Of a DNA stretch of 64,000 bases, positions 54,792-63,800 are shown one piece after another; positions within the stretch are counted from its first letter, which is position 1; every line of letters starts with the position of its first letter. Position numbers and translations under genes: made by a program. The stretch covers positions 1 through 64,000 of the forward strand of contig CAYGUX010000002.1 of the NCBI GenBank assembly GCA_964353175.1, in the 5' to 3' direction. Below the pieces are notes generated by a model. The model ran no database searches. It was not told where the DNA came from and saw only the letters and a program-made list of their open reading frames with translations. This DNA is from JAIYCX01 sp964353175. Lineage in GTDB: Bacteria > Bdellovibrionota_C > UBA2361 > SZUA-149 > DAOLCO01.

Positions 54792-54992
54792 ATGGCAAGA
54801 CCATTTTATCCCCATGAGGCTGATGATCCAGATTTAGACTGGTTGATCAGTAATTTTTTATATGAACGTCCAGAATTCATTCCCGTTGAGGTTGGAATGT
54901 TACCCTTGGTGCTCATTCCATACAGGGAGACAGTTTCAAAAGACACAGATCTTGTTGATCCGGTAAATCCTGACTCTAAAGATTCACTATAG
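54792..54992 (+). CDS. Small acidic protein, unknown
   Basis: 66 residues, acidic and Pro-rich (RPFYPHEADDPDLDWLISNF, then PEFIPVEVGMLPLVLIPYRE) with no signal or TM. The combination of a strong purine-rich ribosome binding site upstream, a stop, and a strong terminator 19 bases later argues for a true gene. No family was recognised. It lies between the UvrA-like gene and recA. Confidence 0.65.
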   Translation: MARPFYPHEADDPDLDWLISNFLYERPEFIPVEVGMLPLVLIPYRETVSKDTDLVDPVNPDSKDSL

Positions 54993-55010
54993 TAGTTTTT
55001 GATCCAATAT

Positions 55011-55040
55011 AAAAAGCCCCCGTACTATCGGGGGCTTTTT
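55011..55040. terminator. Bidirectional terminator between the small gene and recA
   Basis: A perfect 12-bp stem (aaaaagcccccg 55011-55022 with cgggggcttttt 55029-55040) encloses a 6-base loop. The A and T ends give U tracts for both strands. It closes the 54792 gene rightward and recA leftward. Confidence 0.93.
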
Positions 55041-55068
55041 AGTTTATTTAGTATGTAAATGGACGATA

Positions 55069-56182
55069 CTATTCATCATCTTTTCCACCATCAATGACAC
55101 TAAGCGATGAGTCATCATCGGAGTCCTCACCGCTAGATTGAGAGAAGCCAGAAATTCCGGCACTATCTAAGATCAAGGATCTAACTTCTTTCATAATTTC
55201 AGGATTATCTTTTAAGAATTCCTTAGCGCTTTCTCGACCTTGTCCAATTCGTTCACCTCTAAAAGCATACCATGCGCCTGCTTTATCAATGATGCCTAGT
55301 TTCGCGCCTAAATCTACTAATTCCCCAGATAGGCTGATTCCTTCATTGTAAATTATATCAAATTCAACTTCTCTAAATGGAGGAGCTACTTTGTTTTTAA
55401 CTACTTTTACTTTAGTCCTACTTCCAACAACTTCGTCTCTATCTTTAATTGCACCAATCCTTCTAATATCTAGTCTTAGTGATGAGTAGAATTTAAGAGC
55501 ATTACCTCCAGTCGTAGTCTCTGGGGAACCGAACATTACTCCAATTTTCATTCGTATTTGGTTGATGAAAACTATTGAAGTGTTAGTTTTAGAAACTGAA
55601 GCTGTTAGTTTTCTAAGAGCCTGACTCATTAGTCTAGCTTGAAGGCCAGGAAGAGAGTCTCCCATGTCCCCATTAAGCTCTGCCTGAGGAGTTAGTGCGG
55701 CAACAGAATCTACAATTACTAAGTCAACACCATTGGATCTTACTAGTGTCTCTGCGATCTCTAGTGCTTGTTCTCCAGAGTCCGGTTGACTAATTAGAAG
55801 TTTTTCAGTGTCAACACCTAAGCGAGCAGCATATTTAAGATCAAGCGCATGCTCAGCATCTATAAATACGACTGTCCCGCCTTTTTTCTGAGCTTCTGCG
55901 GCTAGGTGAAGGGTTAGGGTNNNNNNNNNNAGATGACTCAGGCCCGTAGATCTCAATGATTCTACCTTTAGGAATGCCACCGATACCAATTGCTAAATCT
56001 AATCCGATAGAGCCTGTAGAAATTACTTCAACTGCATCGTCTCTTTTATTTTGATCCAAGCGCATTACTGCTCCCTTACCGTAATTTTTTTCAATTACCG
56101 ATAAGGCTGAAAGAAGAGCTTTTTCTCTCTCTGAGCTTCCTGGTTCAGTATGTGCCATTATTTCTTTTGTATTTTTTTTCAT
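55069..56182 (-). CDS. recA: Recombinase RecA (interrupted by an assembly gap)
   Basis: RecA drives homologous recombination and stimulates LexA self-cleavage. 84 codons from ATG 56182 (AGGAAA upstream) end in EIYGPESS at 55931. After the gap, frame resumes at 55920 with TLTLHLAAEAQK and runs through VVFIDAEHALD, DLVIVDSVAAL, QARLMSQALRKL and SIVFINQIRMKIGVMFG to an acidic tail. The family reads GPESSGKTTLTL, so Gly-Lys-Thr (9 bases) is missing, while 10 N are present. The frameshift is an artefact. Restored length would be about 370 residues, normal. It is 83 bases downstream of lexA, so probably one SOS operon. Confidence 0.95.
55921..55930. other. Assembly gap (10 N) in the recA Walker A motif
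   Basis: A run of 10 N lies exactly between recA codons for ...GPESS and TLTL.... Family alignment predicts 9 missing bases, so the gap length is a placeholder. It is the only undetermined stretch in the window. Confidence 0.98.
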
Positions 56183-56265
56183 TTTATTTTCCTATGCTAC
56201 TACTTTAAATATCTATTGTTATTTATCGCTTTTACGAATTGAGACTGTCGAATATTTTATATATA

Positions 56266-56889
56266 TTAATGTAATTCTCTGATAAGCCCAAGTAGTCGTC
56301 CTTGAACTTCTACGGAATCGAGGGTTAAGGGTTTATGCTGAGAATTGTGGGGGATTAACATTATTTTCCCTCCTTTTAATCGTCTAAATGTTTTTAAAGT
56401 GACAGTATTGTCTGGAAGTAGGGCTACCACTATTTGTCCGTCGTCGGCGGTGTCTTTCTTCTCTACGATAATAATGTCCCCATCCAAAATATGTGCATCT
56501 ATCATGGAGTCTCCAGTGACTTGAAGGCAGTATATCTCTCGGTTCTTGGAGAAGTACTGAGAAGGGACTTCTATTTGTACACTAGAATCCTCTATTGCTT
56601 CTATGGGGGAGCCAGCAGCAATCAAGCCTAGTAGTGGAACAGAGTAAGGAGAACTTGAGAAAAGGGGGTCATCTGTAGGTTTTTCAAGGAGCTCTATTGC
56701 TCCTTGAATACCTCTTTTGATGAACCCCTTTTGTTCAAGCCGGGAAAGATGAAAATGAGCCGTGGAAGGAGATTTAACTCCTAAGTTCTCAGCGATGTCC
56801 TTTAAGGTTGGGGCAAAGCCATGCTCATTAATAAAATTGCGTAAGTACTCGAGTGCTTGTCTTTGTACGGGAGCTAGTGAAAAATTCAT
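56266..56889 (-). CDS. lexA: LexA repressor
   Basis: 207 residues from ATG 56889; a TTG two codons earlier is less likely. The N-terminal winged helix is LAPVQRQALEYLRNFINEHG, APTLKDIAENLGVKSPSTAHFHL. The S24 peptidase part has the cleavage site A92-G93 (LIAAGSPIEA), catalytic S128 in VTGDSMID and K166 in VTLKTF. LexA represses SOS genes and cleaves itself when RecA filaments form. recA follows in the same direction. Two palindromes in the upstream region (56955-56967, 56968-56990) are candidates for its own operator. Confidence 0.96.
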   Translation of the reverse strand: MNFSLAPVQRQALEYLRNFINEHGFAPTLKDIAENLGVKSPSTAHFHLSRLEQKGFIKRGIQGAIELLEKPTDDPLFSSSPYSVPLLGLIAAGSPIEAIEDSSVQIEVPSQYFSKNREIYCLQVTGDSMIDAHILDGDIIIVEKKDTADDGQIVVALLPDNTVTLKTFRRLKGGKIMLIPHNSQHKPLTLDSVEVQGRLLGLIRELH

Positions 56890-56954
56890 AATCAAATACC
56901 AATCTATAAATTTCCTTAAAGATCTCTTTTAACCCTTAAGGAGCGTTGTTTTGG

Positions 56955-56990
56955 AGTATTAAATACTGACCTACTTTAGTTTGGTAGGTC
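56955..56990. promoter_or_regulatory. Two adjacent palindromes upstream of lexA
   Basis: AGTATT-A-AATACT (56955-56967) is a perfect 13-bp palindrome, and GACCTAC-N9-GTAGGTC (56968-56990) directly follows. They lie 66-101 bases upstream of the lexA ATG. LexA genes are usually autoregulated, so one of these may be the LexA box of this lineage. Neither matches the E. coli (CTG-N10-CAG) site or the TTAC-N3-GTAA box recalled for Bdellovibrio. Confidence 0.45.
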
Positions 56991-57042
56991 TCCTCTCTAA
57001 TTGATTAGGACTATTGCATATGGAACTAAAATAGAAAAGGGG

Positions 57043-57243
57043 TTAATTTGATTTTTTTATGCAATATGCTGTTGCGAGGGCAACGCTAATAATTTGAAAG
57101 GAAGAAATTAGAACCGAGATCCACATTGTGGGGTCCTTGAAACCAACAAGAAGTAGCTTTATTTCCAGCAATAATACAATTCCGAATAGTATAGCTGTAA
57201 AATAAGGTGTTTTTTTATTTAATTCTTGGGTGGTTTGACTCAT
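57043..57243 (-). CDS. Small two-TM membrane protein, unknown
   Basis: 66 residues: a polar start, then YFTAILFGIVLLLEIKLLLVG and WISVLISSFQIISVALATAY, two TM helices linked by a short polar loop, ending with Lys. No ribosome binding site is obvious. Two well-formed TM segments in an isolated frame make a gene plausible. Its position upstream of lexA on the same strand suggests nothing specific. Confidence 0.5.
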   Translation of the reverse strand: MSQTTQELNKKTPYFTAILFGIVLLLEIKLLLVGFKDPTMWISVLISSFQIISVALATAYCIKKSN

Positions 57244-57416
57244 TTTTGTAGCATATTATTTATTCAAAGGGATGGAAAGTATAATTAGTGTCCAATTTGA
57301 GAGCATTTTTAGTTTTTAAAATTATGTTCTTATTGACACTTGTAAGATTGAGGGGTAATACTTTAAGATACTTAAAACGAGGCACCTAAGAAGGTGAATT
57401 GTCTTAGGTTTATGCC

Positions 57417-57463
57417 ACTAGATGATGATTGGCGCTACTAGGTAGCGGTAATCATCATCTAGT
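57417..57463. repeat. Long near-perfect hairpin upstream of the metal operon
   Basis: Arms 57417-57438 and 57442-57463 are 22 bases each with 20 pairs and a TAG loop (core CGCTAC-tag-GTAGCG, outer ACTAGATGATGATT / AATCATCATCTAGT). No T tract follows, so it is not a standard terminator. It lies 46 bases before the first gene of the 57509-64000 operon and could be an operator or transcript structure. About 265 bases (57244-57508) around it are non-coding. Confidence 0.85.
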
Positions 57464-57508
57464 AGTCATTGCGAATTAATTGATCTTTAACATTATAGAA
57501 TACTGCCT

Positions 57509-57832
57509 ATGTCTACTGCTAGATTTCGTGTTGGAGGGAATGAAGAAACAGAAGCAAGTTCTTCGGCCCGAGTTGTTAAACCTGAAAGGAATCTCCTAGC
57601 AGCAGTACTAGCAAGAGCTATATGTGATGCCTTTGGTTCAGCTCAATGTGATAGGCATGTGGTAAGAAGCGCTCGACAATGGCTTTTTGGTAAAATGACT
57701 CCTACGCGAGCATTTAGTTTTGCTTGGGTTGCTCAGCACTTAGATTTGGATCCTCTCGCACTTCAACATACTCTTAAGGGATATGAACATAACCCTGATA
57801 TGTTAGAAGAGAGACTGAGTATGTTAAGGTAA
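57509..57832 (+). CDS. Small soluble protein, unknown, first gene of the metal operon
   Basis: 107 residues. The core AARAICDAFG-like stretch, RHVVRSARQWLFGKM, then FSFAWVAQHLDLDPLALQHTL resembles short conserved proteins, seen as W-F...FSF...L-D-P, of unknown role and often phage-like or regulatory looking. The helical pattern may bind nucleic acid. It has too few His/Cys to be a metal sensor. The stop is separated by one base from the His-rich gene start, so both are co-transcribed. The presence of the long hairpin just upstream suggests regulation at this gene. Confidence 0.65.
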   Translation: MSTARFRVGGNEETEASSSARVVKPERNLLAAVLARAICDAFGSAQCDRHVVRSARQWLFGKMTPTRAFSFAWVAQHLDLDPLALQHTLKGYEHNPDMLEERLSMLR

Positions 57833-57833
57833 T

Positions 57834-58307
57834 ATGAAGCTTTCTTTCTTGCAAAGTGTAAAGGGCAAGAGGAGTTTTATTTTTTTATTTAAGATTCTAG
57901 TTTCCAGTTTTATATTTATTGGCTCAAATCACTGTGTATTTGAAGAGGCATATTCGTTGTTGCTTTCCATAACAACGAATGAAAATATAGCCCATCTCCC
58001 AAATCATGTGGGTGCTAATCATCCTCACAAGCACCCAGAATCTAGTTCAAATGAATCTCATTCTCATGGTCAATCTGACCCCATGTTTTTATTAGGCTTA
58101 AGCCAAGGGATCTTCTTTATATTGAAGTCTATAGGATTGATTCTTATATCTAGTTTGCTTTTCTCTCTTAGTTTTTCTTTTATATTTAAAAAGATTTGCT
58201 TAGAACTGAATCCCAGTAAAATCTTTGAGTGGGATTTTTATAAGTTTCATAGTTTTCTCCAAGTCCATAGTATAGTCTCGCCTCGAGCCCCACCTGCTTT
58301 CTCATAA
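57834..58307 (+). CDS. His-rich membrane protein, CzcI-like by position
   Basis: 157 residues with an N-terminal TM (FIFLFKILVSSFIFIGS), a His-rich loop (about 53-80: HLPNHVGANHPHKHPE, SHSHGQ; eight His) and a second TM (about 90-120, SIGLILISSLLFSLSF). It ends with SPRAPPAFS, a tail found in small proteins ahead of metal efflux genes as remembered. The loop probably binds divalent metal in the periplasm. The gene precedes CzcCBA-type genes, where czcI lies in known operons. It is not a confident CzcI homologue by sequence. Confidence 0.7.
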   Translation: MKLSFLQSVKGKRSFIFLFKILVSSFIFIGSNHCVFEEAYSLLLSITTNENIAHLPNHVGANHPHKHPESSSNESHSHGQSDPMFLLGLSQGIFFILKSIGLILISSLLFSLSFSFIFKKICLELNPSKIFEWDFYKFHSFLQVHSIVSPRAPPAFS

Positions 58308-58357
58308 GCCACCTTTCTTTATCCCCGTCAATTAACTTATATACAGGGCGTTTTTTT

Positions 58358-59617
58358 ATGACTATTTGCAAGAATATAGCTACGTTTTCCTTCCTTTTTG
58401 TTAGCCAGTTCTATTGTATTAGCAATATAATGGCAGAGGAAACAATCTCAGAATGTGTGCTTAATCTCACTTTAAATGAGTTTCGTGCCCATGCTTTACA
58501 GCATAGCCCCTTAGTGGGTGAAATAGATGCTTCATATTCTATAGAACTAGCTAAGGCTTTTGGGGAAGAGGTTTTAACAAACCCAGAGCTTCAAGTTGAG
58601 CAGACTTTTACAGGAATGAAGCTTAGTGGAGACAATGACCCTCAAAGTACAGTAAGTTTGGGCCAGGCTATTAAGTTATCTAATTTTGGGAGTAGGGAGA
58701 GACTCTCCAGTTTAATTAGGGAAGTAGGAGATCTTCAAAAACAAATAGACTTATTAGAACTAAGCCAAAATTTATTATTACAATATCATACTTTGGAGAT
58801 GCTGGATGAAACAGAACAAATTCTTATCTCCGCAAGAGAGCGCTCTATAAAGAAGATTCATTTAATTAAGGAAGGTGTAAAAAAAGGATTATTCTCAGAG
58901 GGGGAAGAGAGGTTGTTTGAAGCGGAAGCTGCGCTACTCGAAGCGCAAAAAAGAGGTCTAGATGCACATATCTCAGAATATAAGGCTGAAATAGGAAAAA
59001 CTCTAGGATCTAATTGTCGGATTAAAACTCCAGGTCATAGAATCACATTAGAGGCTCTACCATCGCTTGGAGTGCTGATAAATAAAGCATTAAGCAGCAA
59101 GATGAGTGAAAGTTCTAGACTTAAATCCCTTTCTAAACAAGCCACAGAAAAAGAAAAAGTTTCAAAGTTAGATGCTTTTCCAAGCATTATTCCAAAATTT
59201 ATATATCAACATACCAATGATTCGGGAGATTTTTATGGAGCTGGAATTTCTATCCCTCTCCCTTTTTGGAACCGTAATCAGGGGGAGATACTAACAGCTA
59301 GTGCTAAAGTAAATTCATTACAAAAGAAACAAGCATTTTTGGATACAGGCGGGCTGGAGGAGCAGTTGAGGCATTTTTTATCCTCCGCTAAATCTACTAG
59401 GGATCAGAGTGAGATTTTTGCTACTAAGGTTGTTCCCAATTTTAGTTTGGCTCTCGAAGCTCAGGAAAAGATTTATAGTCAAGGGAAAGGAAGTATTTTG
59501 CAAGTATGGCAGATGCAAAGGACACTCTATGAAGCCCAAATGCAGGAATTAACACTTTGGTTAGATGCATTAAAAACACGAATTAAGTTATCAATTCTAG
59601 TTGGAGAGGAGATTTAA
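58358..59617 (+). CDS. Outer membrane efflux protein (CzcC/TolC-like)
   Basis: 419 residues with a signal peptide (TFSFLFVSQFYCISNIMA). It has the long helical repeats of the OEP family: LTLNEFRAHALQHSPLVGEIDA, a first alpha-barrel hairpin of charged helices, the beta-strand stretch ISIPLPFWNRNQGEI, and a second repeat ending WLDALKTRIKLSILVGEE. PFWNRNQGEI is typical of CzcC/CusC-type channels. It spans the outer membrane and joins the pump below. Its stop is one base before the adaptor start. Confidence 0.88.
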   Translation: MTICKNIATFSFLFVSQFYCISNIMAEETISECVLNLTLNEFRAHALQHSPLVGEIDASYSIELAKAFGEEVLTNPELQVEQTFTGMKLSGDNDPQSTVSLGQAIKLSNFGSRERLSSLIREVGDLQKQIDLLELSQNLLLQYHTLEMLDETEQILISARERSIKKIHLIKEGVKKGLFSEGEERLFEAEAALLEAQKRGLDAHISEYKAEIGKTLGSNCRIKTPGHRITLEALPSLGVLINKALSSKMSESSRLKSLSKQATEKEKVSKLDAFPSIIPKFIYQHTNDSGDFYGAGISIPLPFWNRNQGEILTASAKVNSLQKKQAFLDTGGLEEQLRHFLSSAKSTRDQSEIFATKVVPNFSLALEAQEKIYSQGKGSILQVWQMQRTLYEAQMQELTLWLDALKTRIKLSILVGEEI

Positions 59618-59618
59618 T

Positions 59619-60863
59619 ATGAAGAACGAAAATACAATCTTGTCATTAACAGTACTACTGTTATTTTTATTAAATCTTTCTGCTTGTGGTAGCGCAGGAA
59701 GGGAGAAGGAAGGTCAGCAAAATTCAGAGCATGAAACTCGAGGTCCCCATGGAGGGAAGCTATTAAAAGATGGAGCCTTTAGTGTTGAACTTAATATATT
59801 TGATACTGGCGTACCTCCTGTTTATAGGATTTATGCTTATGAGAATGATAATCAGTTAGGGAATGATAGCTATTCGCTTGATCTAAAGTTAAGTAGATTA
59901 GGTGGGCATGAATCTAAATTTAGTTTTAGTCCCATCGGCGACTATCTTCAAAGCAATGAAGTAGTTGAGGAGCCTCACTCCTTTCAGGTCGAGATTACGG
60001 CCAATTATCAGGGTCAATTGCATCACTGGAAATTTGATACATTTGAGGGTCGGACAACTCTTGATCGTAGAACGGCAACGGCATCGGGAGTAAGAACTGA
60101 GAAAGCAATTCCAGCGGAGATCCGGACATTAATAAATTTAAATGGGAAAATAGAATACAGTGAGCATCGCATTGCACACATTATTCCGAGGTTCTCAGGT
60201 ATCGTAAGAGAGGGGAGGAAGCATATAGGGGATAAAGTTCTAAAGGGTGAAGTTTTAGCGATTATTGAAAGTAATACAAGCCTCCAACCTTTCGAAGTTA
60301 AATCTCAGATATCTGGAACCGTAATTGAAGGCCATTTGGTAGTAGGAGAATATATTGCTGAGAACCAGTGGGTTTTTGTGATAGCTGACTTAGGAGAAGT
60401 GTGGGCAGACTTCTTTGTGCCTTTGTCAAGGTTGGGGCAAATGAAATTAGATCAACAAATTCAATTGAGCACCCTAGATGGTTCTCATGCGACTACTAGC
60501 CTGATCTCCTATATAGCCCCTTATATTGAAGAACAAACTCAATCTCAACTGATTCGGGCAGTCTTAGATAATAAAGATGAAATATTTATGCCGGGTGCAT
60601 TTGTGCAAGGAAGTGTGGTGGCTGATACTAGGCAGGTACCTGTAAGCATCAAGAAGTCAGCGGTCCAATCGTATAGAGATTGGCAAGTTGTTTTCAAGAA
60701 GGTGGGAGATATCTATGAAGTACAGCCACTTATTTTAGGTGTGGAAAATGGAGAAAGAATTGAAGTTGTCGAGGGTTTAAGGGCTGGCGAAGAGTATGTA
60801 TCTGAAAATGCTTTTTTAATTAAGGCTGATATTTTGAAGACTGGGGCTACTCACGATCATTAG
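59619..60863 (+). CDS. RND efflux periplasmic adaptor (CzcB/CusB-like)
   Basis: About 414 residues from ATG 59619, with GAGAGGAGA upstream; an in-frame TTG at 59601 lies inside the previous gene. Lipobox LSAC anchors it in the inner membrane. RGPHGGKLLKDGAFSVELNI and PPVYRIYAYENDNQL match the N-terminal domain of heavy-metal adaptors. A barrel-sandwich part (FSGIVREGRKHIGDKVLKGEVLA, then SGTVIEGHLVVGEYI) and the beta-barrel and membrane-proximal domains follow. It ends with His (ATHDH). It links the permease to the outer-membrane channel. Confidence 0.92.
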   Translation: MKNENTILSLTVLLLFLLNLSACGSAGREKEGQQNSEHETRGPHGGKLLKDGAFSVELNIFDTGVPPVYRIYAYENDNQLGNDSYSLDLKLSRLGGHESKFSFSPIGDYLQSNEVVEEPHSFQVEITANYQGQLHHWKFDTFEGRTTLDRRTATASGVRTEKAIPAEIRTLINLNGKIEYSEHRIAHIIPRFSGIVREGRKHIGDKVLKGEVLAIIESNTSLQPFEVKSQISGTVIEGHLVVGEYIAENQWVFVIADLGEVWADFFVPLSRLGQMKLDQQIQLSTLDGSHATTSLISYIAPYIEEQTQSQLIRAVLDNKDEIFMPGAFVQGSVVADTRQVPVSIKKSAVQSYRDWQVVFKKVGDIYEVQPLILGVENGERIEVVEGLRAGEEYVSENAFLIKADILKTGATHDH

Positions 60864-60889
60864 AAACTAATAAATTAAAAGATAGATTT

Positions 60890-63800
60890 ATGTTTAATTC
60901 AATTATAAGAGCCTCGATCAAGTATCGATATGTGGTTTTATCCCTGTCTTTTTTGGTGGCCCTCGTAGGAGCATTTTCCTATAGTAGTCTAATTATTGAT
61001 GCGGTACCAGATATTACGAATGTGCAGGTTCAGATAAATTCCGAAGCGGTAGGATACTCTCCATTGGAGGCCGAGCAAAGAATTACTTTGCCAATTGAGC
61101 GATTCTTATCTGGAATGCCTTCTCTTGACTATACTAGATCTTTATCACGCTATGGTCTTTCTCAAGTTACAGTAGTTTTTAAGGATGGTACGGATATCTA
61201 TTTTGCAAGACAGTTAGTTGCTCAGAAAATAGCAGAATCTAAGGATAGACTTCCAGTTGGTATAAATCCTTCTATGGGCCCTATTGCTACAGGACTGGGA
61301 GAGATATTTATGTTTACGGTAGAAAATGCATTAGAAAATCAAAACAAGAAAAATCTATCTGAATTAAGAGAGATTCAAGATTGGATAATAAAACCACAGC
61401 TTAGAACTGTACCGGGTGTAGTGGAAGTTAATTCCATCGGAGGTAATTCGAAACAGATAGTCGTTTCCCCGAATTTAAATAAACTTCGCTCTTACGGCCT
61501 AACCTTAGATGATATTTCAATGGCAATTGCTCGTAATAACTCAAATGTCGGAGCAGGGTTTATTGAGCAAGATGGAGAGCAATTCTTACTGCGGGTCCCT
61601 GCTCAAATAAAGGACTATCGAGAATTAAATCAATTATTTGTAAGCGTTTATAATGGAACGCCAGTATATTTAGAAGATGTTTCATCTGTTCAGATTGGCA
61701 CGGATCTTCGTACCGGTGCTGCTACTGAGAATGGTAAAGAGGTAGTACTTGGCACGGTATTTATGCAAATAGGAGAAAATGGAAGAGAGGTATCAGAACA
61801 AGTCAGTAAAAGAATCAAAGAGATAGCTCCTTCATTGCCGAAAGGGGTTGTCGTTAAACCTGTGTACGATAGAACGAATTTAATTGATGCAACGATTCTC
61901 ACTGTAAAGAAAAATTTGGCTGAAGGAGCATTATTGGTCGTTTTTATATTGTTCCTGACTCTAGGAAATATTAGAGCGGCATTAATTACGGCCTGTATTA
62001 TTCCTATAGCAATGCTAATGACGATTTTTGGCATGGTGCAAGGGCATCTAAGTGCGAATTTAATGAGTTTGGGAGCATTAGATTTCGGTCTACTTGTTGA
62101 TGGAGCTGTTATTCTTGTAGAGAATTGTATAAAACGCTTTGGCGATGAGCAAAGTAGGCTTGGTAGACTATTAAACAAGGAGGAAAGACTAAGTTTAGTC
62201 TTTAAAGCATCCTCCGAGGTCCGTCAGGCTACGATGTTTGGTGAGCTCATCATCATGATCGTTTATGTGCCTATCCTTGCGCTATCAGGGATCGAAGGCA
62301 AAATGTTCCATCCAATGGCATTGACCGTCTTGATAGCTTTGGCTTCAGCTTTTGTTCTTTCTCTTACTTTTGTTCCAGCGGCGGTAGCAGTCTTTATTAC
62401 TGGCCCAGTTAGTCACCAAAGTCATTGGATGGATAGACTTCAAGGATTTTATAGACGTTCTCTGGAAATGCTATTACGGCATTCTCATGCTGTGATTGGA
62501 GTTTCCGCACTTACTTTTTTAACCTCTTTATTGCTTTTTACAAGATTAGGTGCTGAATTTATACCTTCTTTGGATGAAGGAGATATCGCGCTTCATGCGC
62601 TAAGAATCCCTGGAACATCTTTGAACCAAGCTATTAAAATGCAGCATCAGCTTGAACAGGAGATTATGAAAATTCCTGAAGTAAGCCATTCGTTCGCAAA
62701 AATTGGTACTGCTGAAATTGCTACCGATCCCATGCCGCCAAGTGTAGCGGATGGTTTTATTATGATGAAACCTCGCAGTGAGTGGCCCGATCCTGCTTTG
62801 TCAAAGAGTGCTTTAGTTTCAAAAATTGAAGAAAAAGTCTTGGCAATCCCTGGGAATAATTATGAATTTACTCAACCCATCCAAATGCGATTTAATGAAT
62901 TGATAGCTGGAGTAAGAAGTGATGTAGCAATTAAGGTCTTTGGAGACGATAGCCAAGTTTTGCTTAAATTAGGAGAGGACATAAAGAATATACTTAAGAA
63001 TATAAGAGGATCTTCAGATGTAAAGGTGGAGCAAGTCACTGGCCTCCCATTGGTCGAAATAAGGCCAGATAGTTTAAAATTGTCACGATTAGGACTGTCG
63101 TCTTCGGATGTTCAAGATGCAGTTAGGATGGCCTATGCTGGGGAGGAGGCGAGTAATTACTTTGAGGGAGATCGAAGTTTCCCAATTGTGGTTCGATTAT
63201 CGGATAACGATAGATCGGATAAACAAAAAATTGCAAATCTCTTGTTGCCACTTCCCAGTAACCAAACATCCTTATTTTCTGCCCAAAACCCAAGAACAAA
63301 TCGCACCTTGGGTAATAAAGAAAGATATGTTTTGCTGGGAGATGTCGCGGAAGTCGTATCTACAGAGGGACCTAATCAAATTAGTCGAGAGAATGGGAAA
63401 CGTAGAGTTGTGGTTACAGTCAATGTGCGAGACCGAGATTTAGGTTCATTCGTGTCAGAAACACAAAGAGAAGTGGCAATGAAACTAGATATCCCATCTA
63501 ACTATTGGTTAGGCTGGGGAGGACAGTACGAGAATTTGATCTCAGCGAAAGAAAGACTTACCTTGGTTGTTCCATTAGTTTTATTGAGTGTGTTTGGATT
63601 GATTTGGTTTACATTTAAATCGTTCAAATACTCAATTTTAGTTTTTACGGGAATTCCATTTGCTCTTTCCGGTGGTATCTTTGCTTTATGGGTTAGGGGG
63701 ATCCCATTTTCAATTTCTGCTGCGGTTGGTTTTATTGCATTGTCTGGAGTAGCGGTATTGAATGGCTTGGTACTGGTGAGTTTTACTAGAAAGTTATTTA

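Noticed and set aside
55931..55989. Apparent separate start of the downstream recA part (MVSVAFLK...)
   Set aside because: That peptide is recA read in the wrong frame upstream of the N gap. The two parts are one gene.
61690..62178. 162-codon minus-strand frame
   Set aside because: Antisense to the conserved RND permease core. A shadow of that gene.
63108..63443. 111-codon plus-strand frame
   Set aside because: Another frame of the RND permease, whose own frame is open throughout and matches the family.
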